From Apostichopus japonicus (lineage: Eukaryota; Echinodermata; Holothuroidea; Aspidochirotida; Stichopodidae), in the NCBI RefSeq assembly GCF_037975245.1, contig NC_092564.1, positions 1,875,984-1,939,983 on the forward strand: a DNA stretch of 64,000 nt, in the 5' to 3' direction. Below the pieces are notes generated by a model. The model saw only the letters and a list, made by a program, of their open reading frames with translations, had not been told where the DNA came from and did not search any database. Both the position numbers and the translations under genes were made by a program. Shown here piece by piece: positions 51,201 through 63,200 of the stretch (its first letter is position 1; each line of letters starts with the position of its first letter).

Positions 51201-54200
51201 CTGCATTTCATGTGAATTTTAACATATCATTTGAAATTAAAATATGCATTTAGTAACTTTATATTTGTCACTGCCATTGGTGTTATTATAAATTTTGATA
51301 AATTCTGACGTACAGGTTGTATGTCCGTTCACTGCAATGGTGATATATATCGTTGCATTTTAACATCAACATATCATTTGGTACCATTTTCATATGGGGT
51401 TTTGTATCAATTGTGTAATTTTTGTTCTAAAACATCATCAATATGACAGAAAAATGGCATTTCAGTCCCTGCTTTGTTTACAAATGAAAAACATTTAAGA
51501 TGTATTTGTAAGTTTTTGCAATAGAGTTTGAGAAATTAACACCACAAATGCAGTGGATGTTAGTCAATACCTAGTTTGCTTGGTTTTACTTAAATTTGCA
51601 CAAAGCCTTAAAATCGTTAAATGTATCAACTGTCTCTATGGTAGGTTTATTCATTTCGTTTACAGATATGAATAATATATTGATGAAACGATCAGAATGG
51701 TCAGTTGGAATAGGCCACATTATATTTTAACTTTAAGATAACCAAGTTTCTTGTATTTAATAATTTTTGCTTTATCAAGATATTGTTGAGTCGAAATTGT
51801 CAGGAGGACTTCAAAACTTTAAGAGAGTGGTGGATAGTGGTTTTTAGTTGTACCATATAAATTGTAAAACATACAAATTATAAGTATACAGTAGTTATCG
51901 TATACCCAGCAGCTTGGTTATTAAACCTGGCTGTAAGCACAACTATAGTGCAGTTCAGTCACTGGAACACCGTTACAGCAAACTTCTTTTTTCTTATGAC
52001 AAAAATTCAAAATGACTTAATTAGAATTCTAGGTATAAGGTAATGTTGAGTTTTGATTCCCTAATGGTTATTGCTGCCATTTACAGTTAATAAGGAACAT
52101 TCTATCAAAGTCAGTTGTCATTGCAGATAGTTAACTACCCCAGTAGGTAGTGCTCTCAAAAACTGTCAATTGGGCTAAGACAATGCCTGAGAAAAGTAAT
52201 TTAAGAACTTCTAGAGAATTTGATGTTGCAAGTTGAAGCTTTTTCAGTTTTTTCGGACATTGTGTGTGGGTCTCACAGGGGTCTTTTCAGTTGATTATCT
52301 TTGAGACAGATATTTTCATGTTCAAATGTTGTTTGTTTCTTTCTTTTACAGATTGGCCGTAAAGCTTCGGTCATGCCCAGCCCTTATTGTAAACTCTCTG
52401 TCGGTCAGACAAATTGGAAGAGCCAGGTAAATGTAAATATTAATGTAAATTGATAATCAACATTAAATAAAATATAATGATCCTTGCATACAAGAGAAGT
52501 ACCTCCTCCACAAAGAAGAAGAAGTCCCCATGGGTAAGGATTTATGTAAAAAAAAAATTGTAATAATAAATAATAAAAATATTTTTAATTCAGTTAAAAA
52601 CTTTGCAAATGAATGTTAAAATAGGCGGAGATTCATATCGAACTATTCTTGTGTTACATGTTCTTTTTGCAGAAATAATTATGTTTCTATAGTCTTATGA
52701 TAATTTATTTGGATAGGAATCTAATATGACAAACTATGATAAGAGGAGATGCCATTAATGATCAGTAATAGCACATTGTAATCGATTTATATTTCAGTGT
52801 TCGTGACAAAGTAGCTTGTTATGTTCATATGTTTATCTCATAGCTTAATTGCATTGGAAGCCATAGTCTCTAGCAAGCCGAACTTAGGCGAAAGACTGTG
52901 TCATTAGAACTTAATAGTCCAAGAAACTTCATGTGTGACTGAGTAACTATGAGTACACTCATTGTCTAACTAGATTATCTTTTCTGATCTTGTTCTGTAT
53001 TCTCTCTTTACAGATTCAGAATGCAAATAATGCTCCAGTCTGGGAAGAGATGTTTCATTTCTTTGTTCAGAAACCACAGATACAAGCTCTAGATATAGAG
53101 GTGAAATGTTTTCCATATTCTATAGAAAGAGAAATACTTACTTCAAACCCAAATATGAATTTATATTTTGGATTAAGTTTCAGTAGCTCAGTTTATATGC
53201 TGTAAGGATGATTTGATAAATTAGGGCTCCAATTAGGGCTCCAATTTGTGAGAGTCCTGTTCCCTGTTTAGCCTCTGTATCAGTAAGACATTTTCTTCTG
53301 TGTAATACTTAACAAAGCAACAAAGGCAAAAGCCAAAATATGTTTAATCAGAACAGATACATTATTACTGAAAGCTGTTAATTATAAACCCTCATAAATT
53401 GCTATTTTGGCAAAAGCAAAGGTCAAGTTGCTTGTGGGATTCTGCACATCTCCCTGGCAGCTGGTTTGGTTTATTGACACAGTAAGACCCAACAAACAGA
53501 GCATGTGAATCTGTTAGTTTATTGGTAGGGAGTAAAGTCAACAGGTCAGGGGTCATTAAACTGCTTCACATACTCTCATTGTGTACATTAGTGACAACTG
53601 AGGAGATTATAACATTAAAACTCATTGTCATTACAAATTGGTCGACCTCGGTAATGTGCACAGGATTTCAAAGTTGACGGGGTAGGTGGTGGTGGGGGTG
53701 GCGGGCAATTCTAGATTCCCCATGGCTGATTTAGGTAGTGTCATGATACATATAAGGGCATCCTGGGACCAGGTGGGGTGGTTTAAATCTCCCCCAACCG
53801 AGTGATTTATGCCCAGCTCAAAATGGAAGTGGCGGAATGCCCTAACCACGTCCTTTGTGCATGCTGCTGGTTGACTTGACTCTCCAAACCTGTCTCACCA
53901 TTTGGTAATTTGATGACCAGAAGTGTGTGTTTAAATTGTGTCACCCCAGCAAACTGCTTGTGTGCCATTTCAACCCCAGGGTTTTCTTTATTTATCAGGT
54001 CTTTGATGGTAAGAAGGACATTGCGATTGGGAATTTGTCTGTCCCAATTAAGAGGCTGATTGACCAACCAGGAATGAACTTGGAACAACCCTTCAAGTTG
54101 AATAACTCTGGACCACACAGCCAATTGATCCTCAAACTCTGTCTCAGGGTGAGTGCATTATACTGCATATTCAGTGTATAAAGCTCATGGTGCTGCATAT

Positions 54201-57200
54201 TCAGTGTTTGAAGTAGAAACACACTGTAAGAAATCAAACTCTGTCTCAGGGTGAGTGCATTGTACTGCATATTCAGTGTATAAAGCTCAGGGTGCTGCAT
54301 ATTCAGTATTTGAAGTAGAAACACACTGTAAGAAATCAAACTCTGTCTCAGGGTGAGTGCATTGAACTGCATATTCAGTGTATAAAGCTCAGGGTGAGTG
54401 CATTTACTGCATATTCAGTGTAATAAGCTCAGGATGCTGCATATTCTGTGTATGAATTAGAACCACATATTAAGGAATCATACTGAACCCTATCTATGAT
54501 AGAACTACCTATGACACAACCTCCATGTCCATGTGTATCATGTGCTTTGATAACTGAACTGAACGGTGAGTTGAAAGTAGTGTTACTTAATCTAGTGAAA
54601 CACAGACCACCTTATATACAAGGTAAGTAATGGACTAAGGCTTGGCATAGATGCACATTCCTGTTGGCTGATGGAACCATATTACATACAGATGAATCAA
54701 GTTTAGGTATTACATCAACGTGTAACAGACAGATGAAACAAGTTGAGGTTTTACATAACCATATAATACACAGATGAAACAAGGTTAGGTATTACACAAC
54801 CATATAATAGACACATGAAACAAGCTTAGCTATTACATAACCTACAATACACAGATAAAACAAGGTTAGGCATTATCTATCCATATAATAGACAGATGAA
54901 ACAAGGTTAGGTGTTACATATCCATATAATACTCAGATGAAACAAGCTTAGCTACTACATAACCATATAACAGATAGATGAAACAAGGTTCGGTATTACA
55001 TAACCATATAACAGACAGATGGAACAATGTTAGGTATTACATAACCATATACACATGAAACAAGGTTAGGCATTATCTATCCATATAATAGACATATGAA
55101 ACAAGGTTAGGTGTTACATATCCATATAATACTCAGATGAAACAATGTTAGGTATTACATAACCATATAATAGAAGATGAAACAAGGTTCGGTATTACAT
55201 AACCATATAATACACAGATAAAACAAGGTTATGTATTACATAACCATATAACACACAGATGAAACAAGCTTAGCTACTACATAACCATATAACAGATAGA
55301 TGAAGCAAGGTTCGGTATTACATAACCATATAACAGACAGATGGAACAAGCTTAGCTATTACATAATTATAACCATACAGTGTTCTTATTCCCATCACAT
55401 ATCTATGGTATACACTGTACAACAGTTGCTATTAAGTTAAATATCCATCATGTTGCCCCATTGAAAGTGGTTTCATAGCATTTGCCAGAAAATGCTGACA
55501 AAGACCTAGCTTCTTCCCCCTATTTTCGGTCATATCAATTCTTGCTTTATTGGCATCACCACAGGGATGTAAGTCTTTCGTATTTTTACGGAAATCCGTT
55601 TTTTTTTTAATTCCAATAAAGTTCCACAAAATTGTACAAATATCAAAGACACAACGCGTCAAAAATGCCTGGCCTGTTGCAGCAAGCTAACTTCAATTTT
55701 CACTCATCGATCAACCAAAATACCATTTCGTGTTACACATCGCATTGCACTGTACAACATTGTGTGTGCCATGTGAACATATTTGCGTACGTGCGAACTT
55801 CAAATCGCTATAGCTCATTTCTGTCGTTGAAAGACCTTGCCTAATTCACGTTGATTCGTAACTGCTGGTGCTCGACATAAGTTTCGGAATTAACGCTTGT
55901 GATATTTGTGAGCGGCTAAATCTACGGGATACGCATATGATAGTCGATATTCATGATCGCTTTCAAATGAGAGACTGTTTTTTATTCCGGATTTCGCTGC
56001 GACGTATTCGTTACTTGGAGCTAGCCTAACATAACGATAGTGTGTAAGTAGTCAGAACTAGTGGTAGGATGTGTTAGCGCTAATACTTTTGAGCTAGCCT
56101 AACATAACGATAGTGCGTAAGTATTCAGAGCTAGGAGGAGGATGTGTTAAAACGGCATTCCCCCGGTTTCTCCGAATAGTTTTCCGTTTTTTGGGGGGGG
56201 CTGCACTTACATCCCTATCACCAGGAGTGTACGACTAACTGCATCTTTTCCTTTGTTATGACCTGCTCTGATTGGATTCTTGTTTCATTTTATCGACAGG
56301 CTTTGAAACCGACAACCAGTATTGTGGCAACAGAAACTGACCTAAAGGAGCTACTGGTATGGATCTTAAGATATTAATTGATTGAGATATAGAGGCTGAT
56401 AATTATCACTTTTGACTCATTCAAGCATGGAAACATCTCTGTTTCAGGCCCTATAGAAATTGAGACTGAATTATGAAGCTTGCAAAATCTGTATTTCTAT
56501 CCCAAGTTAGCTATGCAACACTTTGAAATGAGGAAACAATTTAAAATTTAAGTTCTAATTTAAAAATTTTTAATTTGTTTTTAATACTATCCCTTAATTT
56601 AGCTTTCAGAGGAACCCAGTACAGATAAAACAACGGAGACGCCTCCTGAGAAAGCTTTGATTGAAGAGGCAGGGAGTGAACACAAGGAGGAAGATGTTAC
56701 ATCATCATCATCATCTCCAGTCCGTAACACTCAGACACCCCCTGTGAATGGTATCAATTCCCCTCCCACACCAACTGGAACAGAGCTCAGGAAACGAGTA
56801 ACTGACAAATCCAACAGGTTTGATGCAACTGTTTATGCACAGAATACTTAATACTTCTCATTCTGTATAAACACAGTAACGCTGAGTAGCATCAAATATA
56901 TTAGTAGCTTGCCTGTAGAAGCATTTATACCATTGGTAGCAGTCTGTCACTCTTTGCTTTTAAGATGCGGGTCCAAAATTGTCACGGTGATGGGCTGGTA
57001 AGGCAATGCCCGCTGCTTGTGACTGTGATTTGGTTAGAAGCAATCCTTGATAGCATTGGTATTGAATACAGCACTGGCCACTGAAACGAATTTGACATAA
57101 ATGGACCAGGGATGGTCACTAAATGATCTTGTGGGCCTCACGAAAAAGTTTGTACCCACAAGACTCAAGGATGTACCTTACCCTGTAAAATGGGAATCTT

Positions 57201-60200
57201 GAATAATAAATAGAAGATCAGATACTTCTATGTGTGCATTGTCCATCTGTTGAAGTATATGCTTTATAGGCTACATTAACTCCCCAAAGAACCTCACAGG
57301 CTGCAGAAGTTTTTACACAATCCCATACATTGTACTGTATATAGTTGCAGTAATGCAACAAGTCACCATATGCTTCCATAGTAGTACTTGGTTGTCTGTC
57401 ATAATCATACTCCACCTTTCACCAGATTCATTTCTCTGGCAGTGTTTCATATGAGATATCATTCACTCTGTCATCATAAATGGCACAATTTAGCCTTTAG
57501 TAAACCTAAATACTTTGACAGACAATAATTGGCTTCATCCCAGACTCACATATGCAAAGTAGACTATTATTTGTTTTCTATTATTATTATTAAAAGTTTA
57601 TTTTAAGAGAGTACTAATTTAGCCAGAGCTAATCTCTAACAAAATGCAAACTAAATAAATAATACCAAAATATCTAATAAAACTCAAATAGATCAAAATT
57701 TAAAACTTTATTAAATACATGAAAGTTCAAGCTAAAAAAGTTGTAAATTGATTTTGCACAGTAGCTGTGAAAATGTGGTTAGGTTTAGAATCCTAGGGTT
57801 TATGTTGATTGGAATGGAAAATCTTCAGGTCCAAATTGCATCCGCAAAGCATTTTAGCCAAGGTGAAACGAATGAAGTTTTAGCTTTGCTGATATTTTGT
57901 GAATGCATCTATCACCATGACAATGGAGTTGATATTATCTTGGTGTTTTTCCTAACGATGTTTAAATCATTTGTGCACAATGGAATTCTAAATACAGAGA
58001 ACATTGACAGCAAAAGCAAGCTTTCAGAAATGTATGACATAAAGGATGGTGAATCAAAAATGATAAGAGTAGGAAAGAGCAGCTTTGAAGAACATCTGGC
58101 ATGATGACATCATAGATGACATCATAGATGACATCATTAGATGACATACATGACATCATAGATGACATTAGATGACATCATTAGATGACATCATAGATGA
58201 CATCATTAGATGACATCATTAGATGACATCATAGATGACATCATAGATGGCTTCCTGTGATCAGGTTTCTGAAGGAAAGAAGAGTTTTGCCAGCCAAAAT
58301 AGTTAACCCTTCAATTAATCCTATCTGGAATTAAGAAGAAAGTATATTGAGATGGACTTTTCAACTAACAATGTGGAATATTTTTTCTCGTCTTGCATTG
58401 CTTGCTCTCAAAACACCACTGTTTGCTGATAATCCTAAGGGTGTGTGTTAGCTGTATTCATCGTTATCATGCTATGCAACGTGATTTAAGCTGCTTTAAT
58501 TACATTTATACAACCATGCATAGAATTCTTCTGTATACAGCACCTTCTTCTATTTTGGTATTATATCATAAAAAAAATATATGATCTATATACTGGTTCT
58601 GTGTGCCTTCTTTTCTGCCTCACCAAATTCCTCACTAAATGCTCTCTTCTGCTTTGGTATGTTCAGTTCTATTAATTAACAGCCTCCTTTGTGTGTTTGA
58701 AAGCATCATTGTTCTTTGTATGTATCATTCCTGTTGCTCAGATGTCATTTTATTAATTGCTTTAACTGTCATGTACTGTATCTATGATATGCTGTCATTT
58801 TGCAATAATTCTGCTTTAAACCAACCATCGTTTCTGTTCAATGTTTGCCAAGTAGACAAGTAAAATCGAATTGATATTCAAGAAATTCAATTAAAACTGT
58901 CTATCACTTTGATCTCAATTGCTTGGGAATGTTTATCAAATAATTTTAAGACAAATTCATGAGTTTTATCACTGAGGAGTGAAAAAACAGAAGTGTTTAT
59001 AAAATAGTTATCACTGGTAGAGTGGGATTGCAGTGTTCAAGTTGGAGATATTATTGTAGGCATTTGAAACACTACATTTTTGCTTGTGCTCATGTTTTAA
59101 CAAGCACATAAATGTTTCTCGAGAGCATTTTGTTTTAGAACATTGTGTTTTATAGTATTATTCAGAAAACCATTATTGTATACTTACATGATGGAAAAGC
59201 AATAAATTTATCATCTGTTCTGATAAAATAAGTATTTTTGAGAAACCTCATTACAGTTTGTGAGATGGTGAAATTGATCATCTCTGTAGATGTCACTGAA
59301 TATTTATAAACGGATTAATTTTGTTTACTTACTAATCACGACTGTGATCAGACACTGTCAAAGCCACTGTTGCAATGACATGACCTTTACCTGACTTTTA
59401 CCTAGATGTGTCAAGATTCAAATAATCATTTTCTATCATATTCTATTCTTGTAGTAGTTGGAATCATTCCATGAACAACCAACTGGAATGATAAAACACC
59501 AAAGCATTATATATATAAAAGATTCAATCAATTAAACTCACTGCCTTCTTTCCCTTCGGTATCATGGCCAGGAAATGTTTAACGTTAATCTGATCTTTCA
59601 CTTTGTGTGACAAATCGGATACTGCAGAACAGGAAAAGATATTATAATTTATCATCGTCGGTTACAATAATTTGTCCTTAATGTTGAACTTCTGCCCTCA
59701 GGATTTTTCTTTGGATTTTCTTCATTAATTCCATTAAAATTTAAATGATTAATCCAACTTGCATTAAGCTTCAAGGTTAAATCGTGGATTGAATTGAATT
59801 ATAAACTTGAATTAAATTGAAGAAATGATACAGTGAGAGTGAGTATTCATGCTACCACATACATGCTTCAAATTTAAGTCTCCTCGGGTTCATATATGAA
59901 TCAATAAGGCCTTGAATCAAACCAGTGTGGTAAATGCCTTTTCAAGAGATGTTCAAGTTTTATATGTTGTAACCTTATAAATAATATCTTGTTGTAGTTT
60001 AGAAGCTAACAGCTTTGTATTCTCTGCTATGCTTTGCTCTTCTTCAGCTTTGTTTTTGTTTGCAATCCTTTTGTTTCATTATATTTAAATGACTATCCTC
60101 TTTCCTTAAAGTACTATTGTTTTTCTACCTGTTTACCTCTTTTGTTTAATTACTATTCTTTTTCAACCTGTTTGCCTCTTGTGTTATACTAACCATGCAT

Positions 60201-63200
60201 GTTCCCTGCCAGCTGTTCAATATACAGTCAAAGTTAACAACAAGGTCAACAGATATTTTGGTCTTCTTTTATCTCGTCATTTTTACTGCTATTGTCTTTT
60301 GTCTATTGTCTTTTGCTTTGTTATTGTACAGCTTGTGCTTGCCTTGCTTTTCATTTGATACTTCTAACATTAACATTGCTGTCATTTAATATATTATACT
60401 TTTCAAACATGCATGAAGCATCACCATATTGTTTGGTTGTCTAACATAGTAAACTGAAATAGAAAGTAAGCTTTCTCCTTGTCGCGCGATAACAAAAACA
60501 TGTGTTAGTAGCTTTTCCTATCGATCGGGGGTGTGTTTCATTGAGTAGTCAAGAAATAGTTTTGTTTGCGTTTCATATGTACACAAACAAGGAGAGTCAT
60601 ATGTATGGTTCAGTGATATTCATCTGTTTCGATATGAATTATCTCAGATTATTAAAGTGGTAGTGTCTATGAAATACCAGTGGGCATGCTTCGTGACAGT
60701 GATCCTGGAAACTGAATTGATGGAACATTTGCAAGTAATAGCAATGGGGTTGGTACAGTTTATTATGTGGGCCATTCATATTTCAGCTTTGCGAGACAGG
60801 TTGGAGTGGGGGACAGGTTGGAGTGGGAGAGGGTCTAATTATGGTCATCAAACGGTTTGGGTGGGATATGAGCCAAGAGGTGGAAGACAAGATTTAGAAG
60901 TGGAGGCTCGGCTTTCTGCTTATACAGTGATTTATTAATAAATATGTGTGTTTGTTGTTTATTAAATGTTCAGTCAATGTACAATCAAATGACATAGGTT
61001 GGTAAGGAAAAGTTTGCAAAACACGGTGTTAGATGAAGATGTCTTTGTTTTAGGAAATGTGGCTGGGGGAGGGGGGGCGGACAGGTGGGAAGGATGGATG
61101 TGTGTGACATTGAACAAAAACTGTAGCTATTCATATCAAAGAAATAAGAAATAATCACTTTGGAAGCAGCTGCCTCTGTTCATAATTTCATTTTTTTTTT
61201 TTAATTATCGTTAAAATGTTGAACCATTTATGACCAGCCAAACCGCAACAGCCTACATCTAAGATGTACTGTGTGTAGTTATGTTAGGCTTTGTGTACAT
61301 AACGTCTTCACCTTCTTCAAATCTTTGTATTTTTATTCAGTGATCCCTCTGCCAGTGGTAAAATACAGCTGACGTTAAACTTTGACGAGAAGAAGAACCA
61401 ACTATCAGTGACAGTCCATAAAGCACTGTTAGTTCATTTTGTCTCTTGGTTTGGTGTGTTGTTGTCAATGATTAGACCGCGGTCACACATACATTTTTGC
61501 AGACATATTGATGATCCAACCATGGTCAGACCACGGTATGGTTTGCGTGTGACCGCTCTCTACTATGGTCTGACGATCGTCCGACCATCGTCCACTAAAG
61601 ATGATAATAAGCATCATTAGCCCCGAATTAAGCATGGTCCGACCATCGTTAGCAGGAAGAACCATGCGTGTGACTGCAATTGCGTTATACGACTATGCAT
61701 TTTAGCATTAACACTGATCGCTGGAAATTCGGATTTCAATCCCTTGACATAGCGACGCGTGCCTAGATACATACGATGTAAACAACACAAACCTGCAATG
61801 CACTGCATACTGTACACTAATACATGCACTATACATACACACGTACGGTTTCTACCACAAAACAACACAACAGTCAACACTCCGGACAATTCGACAAGAC
61901 AACTCGCAATGGCGGCCACAGCTCCCGGTGAAGCCTGAGAGGAACAAAAAGTCCTGACACTAATTGATTTATTTTGGGGGAAGAAGAAACAGAGTATGGT
62001 GGACAACACCGTCAGGAATAAGAAGGTGTTTAGGAAGTGCTGGAGATGATGGCGAAAGATGGATCCGAACGGACGCAAACACAGATTAGGACCAAAGTCA
62101 ACAATTTAAAGAGCTGGTATCCATAATATTTCGCTGTGTTTTACGAATGAATATGCGTCTACACACTCTCCGTCGGCGAACAGCGGCTTCTTGTCTTTGC
62201 AGGAATGCTGCTTCCAATATGTGACACCTCCTTCGTAATACAAATCTCATAAGAATCAATGCGCTACGGCAAAGTGAGCTTCCATAGCCATCATTTACTA
62301 CTTACAACTAAAAACCCTGCGAAACATCGTCAAAACCGTGACCCTTGACCGACCCAACGCAACTGCGCATGATAGCTTTGCGAAAGCATAATTAACTCAC
62401 TGATGCATGTGTCCACGAAATAACTATCGTCCGAATATAGTACAATTAGTCGTGTGAGTACGCGTGACCGCTACCGTAGTTAGTTTAATATGGTCGGACT
62501 ATAGTTAAGAAACGATGGTTGGAAGATGCAATTTTATACGTGTGACCGGGGTCTTAGTTAATAAGTAATAATGTTCACACCAGCATTCATTTCTATATCA
62601 ATACATTGTGCAACCTGCTGGAGTTTGGTGTTACGTGATTCCTAATTTAACTTTACATGATTGAGAATATATAATAAAGGAGTCAATTGAAAATCTTTAA
62701 ACATGTAGTTACCCTCCTAGGTTGTTTTTCTTTCTTTTCTGTATGTGAAAAAGGAAACACAAATGAAGCTGGTTTTGTGAAATACAGCTGTACGAGCCAG
62801 CTATGATGAAAGTGTAATGTGGTTTAGTGGCAGCAGCCTACATAAATCCAACAAATCCTCCCTGTGCCTTTCTTGGAGTTTTTTATCTGGGAATGTGTAT
62901 TCAGTCATATATCTGGTATCCAACAAATTCCTCTCAAAGTGGTAATGGTATTCCTATTATTTTTATTCCTCTCCAAAGATATTAACCAAACGTTTAGGTA
63001 CGGTTAGTCTATAAATTGTATACATTGCAACTCCTGACAGGAGTTTATGATATTATGTTTGATTGCACCCTCTCTACAGAGGTCTACCGTTAGAGGACGC
63101 CCACCATCCCCCGGACCCTTACGTCAGGATCTACCTGCTCCCAGATAAGAGCAAGTCTGGCAAGAGGAAGACAGATGTGATCAAGGAGATGAGAGATGCA

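Noticed and set aside
57748-58104. 118-codon frame in ESYT intron 19
   Set aside because: Longest frame in that intron but no family resemblance and no splice sites linking it to ESYT in phase.
60657-60938. 93-codon frame as an extra ESYT exon
   Set aside because: Residues do not resemble the ESYT linker or C2C, and exons 19 and 20 already join in phase.
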